A stretch of 64,000 bases of DNA from Bacillus sp. SG-1 (GTDB lineage Bacteria; Bacillota; Bacilli; Bacillales; Bacillaceae_B), in the NCBI RefSeq assembly GCF_000181495.1, contig NZ_ABCF01000006.1, forward strand, positions 1 through 64,000, given 5' to 3'. Made by a program: the position numbers and the translations under genes. Positions 1 through 8,557 of the stretch are shown here, piece by piece (position 1 is the stretch's first letter; every line of letters begins with the position of its first letter). The notes beneath the pieces were generated by a model that had not been told where the DNA came from, searched no databases, and worked only from the letters and a program-made list of their open reading frames with translations.

Positions 1-2
1 AG

Positions 3-1433
3 GATGAAGGATACTGTTTTCCACAGTTAAACTTCCTGGCTCCTCCAGTTTTGAAGGAATCAAGTGGTGAGTGGCTAGAGTCTCAAAGGAATCTCCTGAA
101 TGATACGTTGGCAAACTTCAATGTAAGAGCAAGTGTTGTGAATGTAACGGAAGGACCGTCCGTAACCAGATTCGAAGTCCAGCCGGAGCCAGGGGTGAAA
201 GTGAACAAAATCACGAACCTGGCTGATGATATTAAATTGAGTCTTGCAGCAAGAGATATCCGGATTGAGGCACCGATACCTGGAAAACACACGATTGGTA
301 TCGAGGTTCCGAATAAGCAAAGCCGGCCGGTAGCACTCAGTGAGATTATCTCAAGCAGTTCGTTCCAAGAAAGCTCATCGCCGTTAACTGCCGCACTGGG
401 CCTTGATATTTCAGGTGAACCGATTGTAACAGATTTGAACAAAATGCCTCACGGACTGATTGCCGGTGCGACGGGATCAGGGAAAAGTGTCTGCATCAAT
501 TCAATCTTGATCAGTCTCTTATACAAAGCTTCTCCGCAGGATTTGAAGCTCCTGCTAATTGATCCAAAAATGGTGGAGCTGGCTCCATATAATCGTATGC
601 CTCACCTCGTCAGTCCGGTCATCACAGATGTGAAAGCTGCGACAGCAGCATTGAAATGGGCGGTAGAGGAAATGGAAAGAAGATATGAGTTGTTTGCCCA
701 TACTGGTGTCCGTGACATTGGAAGGTACAACCTGAAAGCTGAGCGGAATGGAGAGAAAAGCCAGAAGCTGCCGTATCTTGTCATTGTTATTGATGAGCTG
801 GCAGATCTGATGATGATGTCTCCTGCAGATGTTGAAGAAGCCATCTGCCGTATCGCCCAGAAGGCAAGAGCGTGCGGAATTCACTTGATTATTGCGACTC
901 AGCGTCCATCGGTGGATGTCATCACTGGCTTGATTAAGGCAAATGTGCCAACAAGGGTTGCATTCTCTGTATCGTCAGGAGTGGATTCAAGAACCATAAT
1001 CGATTCAAGCGGGGCAGAGAAACTCCTTGGGAAAGGAGATATGCTGTTCCTTGAAAATGGCTCGTCCAAGCCTGTCAGACTGCAAGGAACCTTTGTGTCG
1101 GACGATGAAATTGATGAGATTGTCAATCACGTCAGAGAGCAGGGAGAGCCGAATTATCTTTTCCAGCAGGATGAATTGCTGAAAAAGGCAGAGGTCAATG
1201 AACAAGAAGATGATCTGTTCGTTGAAGCCTGCGAGTTTGTGGTCGATCAAGGTGGAGCATCCACTTCCCTTATCCAGAGGCATTTCAGGGTCGGATACAA
1301 CCGTGCGGCCAGACTGATTGACATGATGGAAAGCCACGGGATAGTCTCAGAAGCAAAAGGAAGCAAACCTAGAGACGTGTTAATTTCTTCTAGGGAGCTT
1401 GAAGAGCTGCAAGACACTAGTACAATCAATTAA
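3..1433 (+). CDS. sftA: DNA translocase SftA (FtsK/SpoIIIE family), 3' part
   Basis: The C-terminal motor of an FtsK/SpoIIIE-type DNA translocase, which pumps chromosomal DNA away from the division septum. The reading frame is open to the left edge of the window, so the N-terminus lies outside; the TTG at 51 is internal, because the upstream codons read a YxFPxLxxLxPP stretch typical of the family. Walker A GATGSGKS is encoded at 465-488. Walker B-like LLIDPKM and VIVIDELADLMM follow, then the winged-helix gamma domain near the C-terminus (FVVDQGGAS to GSKPRDVL). SftA rather than SpoIIIE is inferred from synteny with murC, as in B. subtilis. The stop is followed by a strong hairpin terminator. 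Confidence 0.93.
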   Translation, partial: DEGYCFPQLNFLAPPVLKESSGEWLESQRNLLNDTLANFNVRASVVNVTEGPSVTRFEVQPEPGVKVNKITNLADDIKLSLAARDIRIEAPIPGKHTIGIEVPNKQSRPVALSEIISSSSFQESSSPLTAALGLDISGEPIVTDLNKMPHGLIAGATGSGKSVCINSILISLLYKASPQDLKLLLIDPKMVELAPYNRMPHLVSPVITDVKAATAALKWAVEEMERRYELFAHTGVRDIGRYNLKAERNGEKSQKLPYLVIVIDELADLMMMSPADVEEAICRIAQKARACGIHLIIATQRPSVDVITGLIKANVPTRVAFSVSSGVDSRTIIDSSGAEKLLGKGDMLFLENGSSKPVRLQGTFVSDDEIDEIVNHVREQGEPNYLFQQDELLKKAEVNEQEDDLFVEACEFVVDQGGASTSLIQRHFRVGYNRAARLIDMMESHGIVSEAKGSKPRDVLISSRELEELQDTSTIN

Positions 1434-1490
1434 TAAGTGGTATTCTTAAGACGGACTAAATCACAAAAACAATACAAGTAACTATATAGC

Positions 1491-1535
1491 AAAAAAGTGA
1501 AGGATGTTCGTGAATCGTTCTTCACTTTTTTGTTT
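1491..1535 (+). terminator. Rho-independent terminator after sftA
   Basis: AAAAAAGTGAAG at 1491-1502 pairs with CTTCACTTTTTT at 1520-1531, a 12-bp stem ending in a T run. Confidence 0.85.
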
Positions 1536-1582
1536 CGTCTTATATAATGCTGTTTTTCAATATCTGCTCTTCCAAAAGGTAT

Positions 1583-1665
1583 AGGCTGATTTCCGCTGCA
1601 GGGAGGCATGACCCCGGGGCTGGGGGCCTCACCTGTCCTGCTAATCAGGCAAGGAGTCATACACT
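1583..1665 (-). repeat. Degenerate copy of the Bacillus GC-rich intergenic repeat
   Basis: Segments such as ATTTCCGCTGCAGG, CTCACCTGTCC and GGAGTC appear in the order expected for a reverse-oriented, eroded copy of the repeat seen at 30158 and 45774. It contains no gene. It occupies most of the 363-base gap between sftA and the next gene. Confidence 0.45.
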
Positions 1666-1796
1666 CTTCCACTTATTCCTTAATGGCAGCAGAACCTACT
1701 ATTACTCAGAACACTCGCTTTGGAAAGACAGTCTTGTATTACTTAATTAACGACAATCAAATAAACGTGTACAGTTGATGGTAAGGAGCTTTTAGG

Positions 1797-2900
1797 ATGA
1801 AAGAAATTCAATTGAAACTTCAGGGTAAATTGAAAAGGTTAACAAACGAGACATTCAAGTTCGATGAGAGGGTCAAAGAGGGATGGTTCTCTGCCGTATA
1901 CTTTTTGAAAACGAGAGAAATTGCAAAAAAATATAAGCGGGATGCAATCATCACGATGCAGTTTTTCCAAAAGGAGCATGCCGTTCTTTGCGGGACGGAT
2001 GAGGTCATTGCACTTCTTCATACATTCGCTGATAACCCCGAGGAACTCGAGATTCATTCTTTAAAAGACGGGGACAAAATCTCTCCTTTTGAGACAGTAC
2101 TGACGGTCAAGGGGAGATACCAGGATTTCGGCTATCTTGAAGGGATCATCGATGGAATACTTGCCAGAAGGACCTCTGTCGCCACTAACGTTTATAAATT
2201 GATGAAGGCGGCTTCGCTTTCAGGTAAGCAAAAGCCGGTCATTTTTATGGGAGACCGCGATGATCATTACACCCAGCAGGCTGGGGACGGCTATGCAGCT
2301 TTCATTGGCGGCTCTACCGCACAAGCGACACATGCAATGAATGAATGGTGGGGCAAACAGGGAATGGGGACGATGCCGCATGCTCTTATCCAGCTATTCA
2401 ATGGTGACATTGTAGAAGCGACCCGCGCATACAAGGAAACATTTCCTGAAGATGAGCTGATAGCTCTGGTTGATTACAATAATGATGTGATCTCTGATGC
2501 CTTGAAAGTGGCAAGGGAGTTCGGTGCCGAGTTGAAAGGGGTTCGAGTTGATACTTCACGTACCATGATTGACAAGTATTTTGTGAGGAACCAGCATGTC
2601 CTTGGAACATTTGATCCCAGGGGCGTCAATGCGGAACTGATTCGTGCGCTCCGTGATGAACTGGATGCAGAGGGCTTCAATCATGTGAAAATTGTAGTAT
2701 CAGGCGGATTTACAGAAGAACGCATCAGCACTTTTGAAGAAAATAAAGTACCTGTGGATGTTTATGGAGTCGGAGGAAGCCTCTTGAAAGTCAATATCGG
2801 CTTCACAGGGGATAATGTCACCCTGGACGGGAAGCCTCAGGCCAAAGCCGGTAGAAAATTCAGATGGAATGAACGTCTGGAAAAAGTCGAATGGCAATAG
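1797..2900 (+). CDS. Nicotinate phosphoribosyltransferase
   Basis: A 367-residue member of the nicotinate phosphoribosyltransferase family, which makes nicotinate mononucleotide from nicotinate and PRPP in the Preiss-Handler NAD salvage route (cytoplasm). Family-like segments include GDRDDHYTQQAGDGY, an Asp/Asn-rich ALVDYNNDV stretch, GVRVDTSRTM and a phosphate-binding VVSGGFTEERI followed by YGVGGSL near the C-terminus. The start ATG has AAGGAG at 1783-1788. It is followed after 12 bases by a gene of unknown function, so the two are probably cotranscribed. In B. subtilis sftA and murC are close together, so this pair looks like an insertion at that locus. The family call rests on motif memory, not a search. 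Confidence 0.85.
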   Translation: MKEIQLKLQGKLKRLTNETFKFDERVKEGWFSAVYFLKTREIAKKYKRDAIITMQFFQKEHAVLCGTDEVIALLHTFADNPEELEIHSLKDGDKISPFETVLTVKGRYQDFGYLEGIIDGILARRTSVATNVYKLMKAASLSGKQKPVIFMGDRDDHYTQQAGDGYAAFIGGSTAQATHAMNEWWGKQGMGTMPHALIQLFNGDIVEATRAYKETFPEDELIALVDYNNDVISDALKVAREFGAELKGVRVDTSRTMIDKYFVRNQHVLGTFDPRGVNAELIRALRDELDAEGFNHVKIVVSGGFTEERISTFEENKVPVDVYGVGGSLLKVNIGFTGDNVTLDGKPQAKAGRKFRWNERLEKVEWQ

Positions 2901-2912
2901 GTGTGAATATAG

Positions 2913-3578
2913 GTGAAGAAACAAGAACCGCTGATCAATTTAGCATCTTATAAGCGGAAAAAACAGCAGCAGGCTGAAAAGCATACTGAGGACCTGTATG
3001 AGCAAAGTCTGCTGTTTTTGGAAAGGGAGACGAACATCCGGGAGAAGGTGAGGGCAAAGTTCGTGTTCTCTCAGAAATTCTCCCTTCCGCTTGAAGATGC
3101 CGATCCAGGATCTGAATTGGATATCCTTTTCAGGCAATGGCTTTTATTTGATTATAAAACGGCTGCAAATAAAACGGTTTTCCATCAATTTCTCAACGTC
3201 AAAGCGGAACATATGGCGGAAACCGACCGGATGCTCGGAGCCCTGTTTCTGACTGCCGCTTGGGAGCCGGTGGAAGTGCTGGGAATTGATTGCGATGAAA
3301 ATTCATTAATTGTACAGAATATATTACATAAGCATAAAGAGATGGTTATGTGTCCATATCTTCAAGAAAACCACTGGGGGCCCGGGGATTTAGCGTTTAT
3401 TAGAAAAATCCCTTTAGTTACAAAAGGGATGTTAATCGGGCCTCCTTTCAGGGTAAAGGATGGAGAAATATTCGGCGGCCTAATGGACGATTATGAAAAC
3501 ATGAGCAGGGACCATGGCATTACCTGGCGAAGTTATTTAAAGGAAAATGCTGCACGGTTCATTTCTCAGTCACTATAA
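2913..3578 (+). CDS. Uncharacterised protein, 221 aa
   Basis: I do not recognise this protein. It starts with GTG, 12 bases after the nicotinate phosphoribosyltransferase stop, with an AGGTG ribosome site at 2899-2903. The N-terminus is strongly basic and polar (SYKRKKQQQAEKH), and the rest looks globular, with LFRQWLLFDYKT and an acidic middle. No signal peptide or membrane segment is visible. Close coupling to the NAD salvage gene suggests a shared transcript, but no function can be inferred from that. Confidence 0.8.
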   Translation: MKKQEPLINLASYKRKKQQQAEKHTEDLYEQSLLFLERETNIREKVRAKFVFSQKFSLPLEDADPGSELDILFRQWLLFDYKTAANKTVFHQFLNVKAEHMAETDRMLGALFLTAAWEPVEVLGIDCDENSLIVQNILHKHKEMVMCPYLQENHWGPGDLAFIRKIPLVTKGMLIGPPFRVKDGEIFGGLMDDYENMSRDHGITWRSYLKENAARFISQSL

Positions 3579-3767
3579 AGTCATACTTGTCGTTCATAGC
3601 CACTGGCAGAAAAAGATGATATAATCTTTTCATTATTATACGGTCAATACTGAAGCTGGTTGTTGTTCATTAAGGGTTCCGTTTTTGGCAGGCCGCATAC
3701 GGGGGCTGGCAAAAATGGATTAATGTCATATACTGCTTACAGATAGATGATTGTTGGAGGTTCTAAT

Positions 3768-5078
3768 ATGACAATATACCATTTCGTTGGAATAAAGGGA
3801 TCTGGAATGAGCGCGCTGGCCCAGGTGCTTCACGATATGGAGTATGAAGTACAGGGCTCGGATGTAGAGAAGTACTTTTTTACACAGAAAGCTCTTGAAG
3901 ATTCTCACATAAAAATCCTGCCTTTTCAAAAAGAAAATATCGGCGGGGATATGAGTGTAATTGCCGGGAATGCCTTTCCGGATACACATGAAGAAATCGA
4001 AGAAGCGAGAAGTCAGGGGCTGCCGGTCACCAGGTACCATAGCTTCCTAGGTGACTTCATGCAGGAATTCACCTCTGTTGCGGTCACTGGAGCGCACGGT
4101 AAGACTTCTACCACAGGACTTCTTTCACATGTCATCAGAGGGGCAAAGCCTACATCCTATCTGATTGGGGATGGCACGGGAAAAGGCGAAAAAGATGCGG
4201 AGTACTTTGTTTTCGAAGCTTGCGAGTACAGAAGGCACTTTTTGTCCTATCATCCTGACTATGCCATTATGACAAATATCGATTTCGATCACCCTGATTA
4301 TTTCGCCAATGTGGATGATGTTTTTCAGGCTTTCCAAGAGATGGCGATGCAAGTCAAGAAGGGAATCATTGCCTGCGGTGATGATGAACACTTGCAAAAA
4401 ATCCAGGCAAAAGTTCCTGTTCTTTTCTACGGTTTTGCCGAAGAAAATGATTTCCAGGCGAGAAACGTGAACAAAACACCTGAAGGAACAACGTTTGATG
4501 TGTTTGTGAGAAATGAATTTTTCGCAACTTTCTCTATCCCGGGTTATGGAGATCACAGTATCATGAATGCCCTGTCTGTCATTGCTCTATGTCATTATGA
4601 AGATATTGACACGGAAATCGTCAAGGAAAGATTGACTTCATTCCAAGGGGTTAAGAGAAGATTCTCTGAGAAGAAAATCGGGGAGCAGATCCTGATTGAT
4701 GATTATGCTCATCACCCTACTGAAATCAAGGTGACGATTGAAGCAGCAAGGCAAAAGTTTCCTGACCGGGAAATCATCGCTGTATTCCAGCCGCATACAT
4801 TCACCAGAACTCAAACATTCTTGAATGAATTTGCAGACAGCTTATCCGAAGCTGATCAGGTCTATCTGTGTGAAATTTTTGGTTCTGCACGCGAAAACCA
4901 TGGGAAGCTTTCAATAGATGACCTAAAAGGCAAAATTGAAAATGCAAAAATCATCGACGAACACGACACGAAGCCATTGATGGCTCATGAAAAAGGTGTC
5001 CTGATCTTCATGGGGGCGGGCGACGTCCAGAAATTCCAGGACGCCTACGAAGAGACCCTCAGAAATCATGTAGAATAA
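3768..5078 (+). CDS. murC: UDP-N-acetylmuramate--L-alanine ligase MurC
   Basis: Cytoplasmic Mur ligase adding L-alanine to UDP-MurNAc with ATP, the first step in building the peptidoglycan stem peptide. The N-terminal Rossmann segment [12 protein letters not shown] binds the uridine nucleotide. The ATP P-loop TGAHGKTST follows near residue 110, and the C-terminal ligase domain carries [10 protein letters not shown]. The ATG at 3768 is preferred over the upstream ATG at 3747 because TTGGAGG at 3754-3760 is correctly spaced for it; this gives 436 residues, close to the B. subtilis enzyme. A TATAAT at 3620-3625 may belong to its promoter. Its terminator has been split by an insertion sequence. 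Confidence 0.97.
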   Translation: MTIYHFVGIKGSGMSALAQVLHDMEYEVQGSDVEKYFFTQKALEDSHIKILPFQKENIGGDMSVIAGNAFPDTHEEIEEARSQGLPVTRYHSFLGDFMQEFTSVAVTGAHGKTSTTGLLSHVIRGAKPTSYLIGDGTGKGEKDAEYFVFEACEYRRHFLSYHPDYAIMTNIDFDHPDYFANVDDVFQAFQEMAMQVKKGIIACGDDEHLQKIQAKVPVLFYGFAEENDFQARNVNKTPEGTTFDVFVRNEFFATFSIPGYGDHSIMNALSVIALCHYEDIDTEIVKERLTSFQGVKRRFSEKKIGEQILIDDYAHHPTEIKVTIEAARQKFPDREIIAVFQPHTFTRTQTFLNEFADSLSEADQVYLCEIFGSARENHGKLSIDDLKGKIENAKIIDEHDTKPLMAHEKGVLIFMGAGDVQKFQDAYEETLRNHVE

Positions 5079-5112
5079 TAACAAATAAAAAAGCTGACAG
5101 CCTGAATAAAAT

Positions 5113-5164
5113 GTACCCTATAGAGTAGACACTTAAAAAAGTCTACCTATAGGGTATTTTTTTG
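5113..5164 (+). terminator. Hairpin in the left end of the IS
   Basis: ACCCTATAG plus GTAGAC pairs with GTCTAC plus CTATAGGGT across a short A-rich loop, and a run of seven Ts follows. It resembles a terminator that would block read-through from murC into the transposase. A TATAAT at 5165-5170 directly after it may be the transposase -10 box. Confidence 0.65.
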
Positions 5165-5207
5165 TATAATGACAAATAGACAACTAGTAGAAATCGGGGA
5201 AAACACC

Positions 5208-5621
5208 ATGAGTAAAAAAACATTCACAGAGAAAGAAATCAAACAATTATCCATTAATCCTTTTGTGAAAGCTGTAAGTGCTAAGGGAATTACCTACACA
5301 GATGAATTTAAACGCCAATTTATCGCTGAGAAAGAGAAAGGCAAATTCTCTAGACAGATCTTTGAAGAGGCTGGATTTGATACAGATATAATTGGTATGG
5401 CACGTATTCATGCCGCTAGTAAGAGATGGAGTGCTGCTTATAAAAGAAACGGAGTTTTAGGGCTCAATGACACAAGGAAAGGCAATTCCGGGAGACCTAG
5501 AGAACGGGAGTTATCCCTTGAGGATAAGAATGCTCGACTAGAAGCTCAAATTAACCTCCTTAAGGCGGAAAATGAACTTCTAAAAAAGATTCGATTCGCG
5601 GAAAGGGGGCTAAAGAAGTAG
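5208..5621 (+). CDS. IS3-family transposase OrfA
   Basis: A 137-residue DNA-binding subunit. A helix-turn-helix region (YTDEFKRQFIAEKEKGKFSR through GMARIHAASKRW) is followed by a leucine-zipper-like segment (LEAQINLLKAENELLKK) used for multimerisation in this family. The ATG at 5208 has GGGGA eight bases upstream; the earlier ATG at 5169 overlaps the probable -10 box and has no ribosome site. Frameshifting at 5582-5588 would fuse it to OrfB to make the full transposase. Confidence 0.9.
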   Translation: MSKKTFTEKEIKQLSINPFVKAVSAKGITYTDEFKRQFIAEKEKGKFSRQIFEEAGFDTDIIGMARIHAASKRWSAAYKRNGVLGLNDTRKGNSGRPRERELSLEDKNARLEAQINLLKAENELLKKIRFAERGLKK

Positions 5622-6538
5622 TCCTCTCCCCAAGTCAAAAGTTCATTCTCATCCGTTCCGTAATAGAGAAATATAAGCTCAAAAAAATGGTGAGATTCCT
5701 TTGTGGGGTCGCAGGAGTTTCCAGAAGTGCTTATTATAAATACTACTCTCCCGAGTCCCAAGAGCGTAGAAAACAACGGGAAGCAAGGGATGAGGAACTG
5801 AAAGAAATCATCTTAAAAGCATTCCGTCATAAGAATCGCAAGAAAGGGGCGCGTCAAATCAAAATGACTTTGGCGGGTCAATTTAAGATTGTCTTTAACT
5901 TGAAAAGAATTCGAAGAATCATGAAGAAGTATAACATCGTTTGTCCCTTCCGGAGGGCGAATCCATATAGGCGTCTAATGAAGGCCACCCAGGAACATTC
6001 AGTGGTCCCTAACCTACTGGAGCGCCAATTCAATCAGGGTAAACCCGGGAAAGTGCTATTAACAGACATCACCTACTTGAGCTATGGAAAAAGTTCAAGA
6101 GCTTATTTATCTATGATATTGGATGGTTCCAGTGGTGAAGCTCTTGCTTACCATGTGTCTGACAGAATGACTATGGAATTAGCCACAGATACCATCAAAA
6201 AACTAAAGAAAAACAAAAGGTTTAAAAAACATAAAGACTCACTCATCCATTCAGATCAAGGGGTTCACTATACCCATCCCCAATTTCAGAAAATGGTTAA
6301 AAAACTTGGAATCCGCCAATCAATGTCCCGAAGGGGAAACTGTTGGGACAACGCTCCCATTGAATCGTTCTTTGGCCACCTGAAAGATGAAACCTCTATT
6401 AAAACCTGTCTGACATTAGAGGATGTACAAAAGGAAATCAAGCAATACATGAATTACTATAACCACCATAGATACCAATGGAATCGAAAAAAGATGACCC
6501 CTGTACAATACAGAGATCATCTTTTAAAAGTAGCTTAG
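5589..6538 (+). CDS. IS3-family transposase OrfB, DDE integrase
   Basis: The catalytic subunit, in the -1 frame relative to OrfA. The frame is open from the slippery heptamer, and the segment VVLSPSQKFILIRSVIEKYK before the first ATG (5687) is part of the conserved OrfB N-terminus, so the protein is most likely made as an OrfAB fusion rather than from that ATG. The rve-type core shows the first Asp in LLTDITYLSYG, the second in IHSDQGVHYT and the Glu in NAPIESFFGHLKDE. No disrupting stop is present. Confidence 0.92.
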
Positions 6539-6612
6539 GCTTTTTTAAAATGTCCTTTACAAAGGGTACACTTTAGAACGGGTTGTCAGCTTTTTTATTT
6601 TAGTGTTACTTT

Positions 6613-6663
6613 AGCCCTTTAAAGCACTAAGAGGGACAGTCCCTCTTAGTGCTTTAAAGGGCT
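6613..6663. repeat. Dispersed palindrome, copy 1 (perfect)
   Basis: Two perfect 25-base arms (6613-6637 and 6639-6663) around a single A. The centre reads GAGGGACAGTCCCTC. Related copies occur at 26571, 60781 and 63293, all between genes. There is no T run directly after it. Confidence 0.9.
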
Positions 6664-6686
6664 GAAGAAATATATTTTAATAAAAG

Positions 6687-6712
6687 TGAAACCTTCCGCT
6701 GTTTAATTCGTC
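6687..6712 (+). promoter_or_regulatory. ECF sigma promoter, probably autoregulatory
   Basis: TGAAAC (6687-6692), 16 bases, then CGTC (6709-6712). This is an exact fit to the extracytoplasmic-function promoter pattern of Bacillus (SigM/SigW/SigX type). It lies about 30 bases upstream of the ECF sigma gene, implying autoregulation. Confidence 0.85.
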
Positions 6713-6743
6713 TTAGCAGTAAAAGGAACGAGGTGAACACCAT

Positions 6744-7292
6744 TTGAATAATGGAGCAGATGTTGAACCTGAATACCCTGCCTGCAAAGAAGAATGGCTT
6801 GAGGGCCTCATGAATATGTACGGTGAAAACCTGACAAAGCTGGCCTATAACTATGTGAAGGACTGGAAACTTGCTGAAGATATCGTCCAGGATGTTTTCG
6901 TTACCTGCTATCATCATTTCGAAAAGATAGAAGAGATCAACTCTATCAAGTCGTGTATCTATAGAATTTCCATCAATAAATCAAAGGATGTTTTGAGAAG
7001 CTCTGCTTACCGGAAAACAATTGTCGGATCTAGCTTCTTCAGTCTTTTTAAAGCAAGCGAGCCATCCCCTGAAATGAGGATGATCAAACGAAGCGAAGAA
7101 GAGAGACTGTCCCTTAGTGTCCTTGATCTGCCAGTAAAATATCGTGAAATAATTATTCTTTATTACTATGAAGAGTTATCGGTTGAAAAAATCTGCGAAA
7201 TTTTGAACATGAACCCTAATACTGTCAAAACCAGACTGAACAGAGGAAGGGCAAAACTGAAAAACTCAATGGAAAGGAGGGATTCTGAATGA
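6744..7292 (+). CDS. ECF-family RNA polymerase sigma factor
   Basis: A 182-residue sigma-70 family factor lacking regions 1 and 3. Region 2 spans roughly residues 20-90 (LTKLAYNYVKDWKLAEDIVQ for core and -10 binding) and region 4 roughly 125-178 (LDLPVKYREIIILYYYEELS and MNPNTVKTRLNRGRAKLK, the -35 recognition helix). The TTG start at 6744 is supported by GAGGTGA at 6731-6737. The stop overlaps the start of the next gene by four bases, so the membrane partner is translationally coupled. A canonical ECF promoter lies just upstream. I cannot assign it to a named B. subtilis ECF factor. Confidence 0.92.
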   Translation: MNNGADVEPEYPACKEEWLEGLMNMYGENLTKLAYNYVKDWKLAEDIVQDVFVTCYHHFEKIEEINSIKSCIYRISINKSKDVLRSSAYRKTIVGSSFFSLFKASEPSPEMRMIKRSEEERLSLSVLDLPVKYREIIILYYYEELSVEKICEILNMNPNTVKTRLNRGRAKLKNSMERRDSE

Positions 7293-8296
7293 ACAGCAAG
7301 CTTGAAAACTTGAAGAAAGCGATGGATGCCACAACGCATAAGGGCCCCCACTTTACAGGAATTCAAAAACGAAATATCCAAGCAGCCATTCATTTAGAAA
7401 AAAAGGAAAACCAAAGGCCAAACCGGTTCATGATTTTTTCTTTATCAGCTGCGGCCATCACAATCATGATTATTTTATTTTCAACTCAGTTATTGCCGAT
7501 GCCTGAAAATAATTCAGGTTCCTACCCTCTATCACTGGAATGGGAAGTTCGTGACGAATTTGTAGAAGATGGAGTTGAGAAATTCGGCGTTTTTCCCGAA
7601 CCGCAACTGACTGCAGGACAGAACTCCGGGTATCTGTTCAGCTTCAGGGAGCCGTTCGATACCTATAAAGGGAAAGAATTATCGATAGATGCTTATAACA
7701 GAAAAACGGGAGAACGGATTAATGTCGTTCCTCCTGAAAAAATAACAGACCCATCACCCGGTTACTCATCCCTTCAGCGATTTACGGCGAGGTTTGAAAT
7801 ACCATATGCTGGCGTGTGGAGATACGAGGTTTTGCTGGATGGGCAATCCTATGGAGATGTGGTCCTAACAGTCGGTGATGAGGAGGGGATTATGTTACCT
7901 GTGGATATTCCCTCATTCGTCGAGCAACAAGACTTTGAAGCCATTGACTGGGAACGAAATGCTGTGAATTTCAGCGGGGGAATCTTCGGGAATGAAAATA
8001 AATCAGGTGTTATAGGGGCGGATATGCCGAGTCTGACACCCCAAAAATGGATGTGGCATCTTTGGGGAAATCAGTCAGCGAATTTAACGGTTGTCGCATT
8101 TCATAAGGTATCAAACACGGTACATCCTATCCTGGACAACGGCTGGAAGTGGACCGTGGAATTAGGCGGACCGGTTAATGGAGCGGATGCACATGTACCA
8201 ACCTCGGTTACCCTCCCTGAACCAGGGCAGTGGGCTATGCTCCTTTATGATGGAGACGTGTTGTTTGATGTGCTGGTGTTTGATATTAAGGAATAG
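7289..8296 (+). CDS. Membrane-anchored partner of the ECF sigma factor, probable anti-sigma
   Basis: A 335-residue protein: cytoplasmic N-terminus of about 47 residues, one membrane segment (FMIFSLSAAAITIMIILF), then a large extracytoplasmic part. That topology, and the four-base overlap with the sigma gene, fit an anti-sigma factor. The outer part appears to hold two related beta-rich domains, each ending in similar hydrophobic strands (GVWRYEVLLDGQSYGDVVLTV and GQWAMLLYDGDVLFDVLVFD). They resemble the DUF4871-type domain of Bacillus lipoproteins such as YhfM; that resemblance is from memory. No zinc-binding HxxxCxxC motif is present in the N-terminal part, so it is not a ZAS-type anti-sigma. 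The function is inferred from context. Confidence 0.75.
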   Translation: MNSKLENLKKAMDATTHKGPHFTGIQKRNIQAAIHLEKKENQRPNRFMIFSLSAAAITIMIILFSTQLLPMPENNSGSYPLSLEWEVRDEFVEDGVEKFGVFPEPQLTAGQNSGYLFSFREPFDTYKGKELSIDAYNRKTGERINVVPPEKITDPSPGYSSLQRFTARFEIPYAGVWRYEVLLDGQSYGDVVLTVGDEEGIMLPVDIPSFVEQQDFEAIDWERNAVNFSGGIFGNENKSGVIGADMPSLTPQKWMWHLWGNQSANLTVVAFHKVSNTVHPILDNGWKWTVELGGPVNGADAHVPTSVTLPEPGQWAMLLYDGDVLFDVLVFDIKE

Positions 8297-8512
8297 GTAA
8301 TAGCTGCAAATAAGAGAGGAGTTTTTTATCCAATAGCGTGGACTAAGTACATGAGTTGCAAGAGAAGTGAAGGGATATGTATCAAGCGTGCATTAATTAC
8401 ATGGGAACTTGTACTAGAGTAAGAGATTTTTTCAGTTGGTAAACCCGGCAAAAAGAGACATGTAATAACAATAAGCTGAACGCCAATTCCCCCCACCGGC
8501 TCATAATGCAAG

Positions 8513-8549
8513 AAAGCACCCAGCCTCATAAAAAGGCAGGGTGCTTTTT
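8513..8549. terminator. Bidirectional terminator between anti-sigma and ampS
   Basis: AAAGCACCC and AGCCT pair with AGGCA and GGGTGCTTT, with T-rich flanks on both strands. It serves two converging genes. Confidence 0.8.
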
Positions 8550-8557
8550 AAAATTGC

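Larger units (their letters stand above)
5107..6575 (+). mobile_element. IS3-family insertion sequence, IS150-like, complete
   Basis: A 1469-bp element. Its ends are imperfect inverted repeats: TAAAATGTACCCTAT on the left and, reverse-complemented, TAAAGTGTACCCTTT on the right. It is flanked by a direct GAA duplication at 5104-5106 and 6576-6578. It carries overlapping orfA and orfB in the -1 register, with the slippery heptamer A AAA AAG at 5582-5588 typical of the family. Both frames are intact, so the copy may be active. The IS150-like subgroup is an inference from the OrfA helix-turn-helix and OrfB DDE style. Confidence 0.93.
5086..6597 (+). terminator. murC terminator interrupted by an IS element
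   Basis: The left arm GCTGACAGCC (5093-5102, preceded by an A run) and the right arm GGTTGTCAGC (6581-6590, followed by TTTTTTATTTT) would form a perfect 10-bp stem with one G-T pair and a loop TGAACG once the IS is removed. The element therefore landed in the six-base loop. Confidence 0.85.

Noticed and set aside
1547-1750. 67-codon open frame between sftA and the NAD salvage gene
   Set aside because: It overlaps the degenerate intergenic repeat, has no ribosome site and gives an unstructured, cysteine-rich translation.
1434-1796. NAD-sensing riboswitch before the nicotinate phosphoribosyltransferase gene
   Set aside because: The structured part matches the GC-rich Bacillus repeat instead, and no riboswitch core or second terminator is seen.
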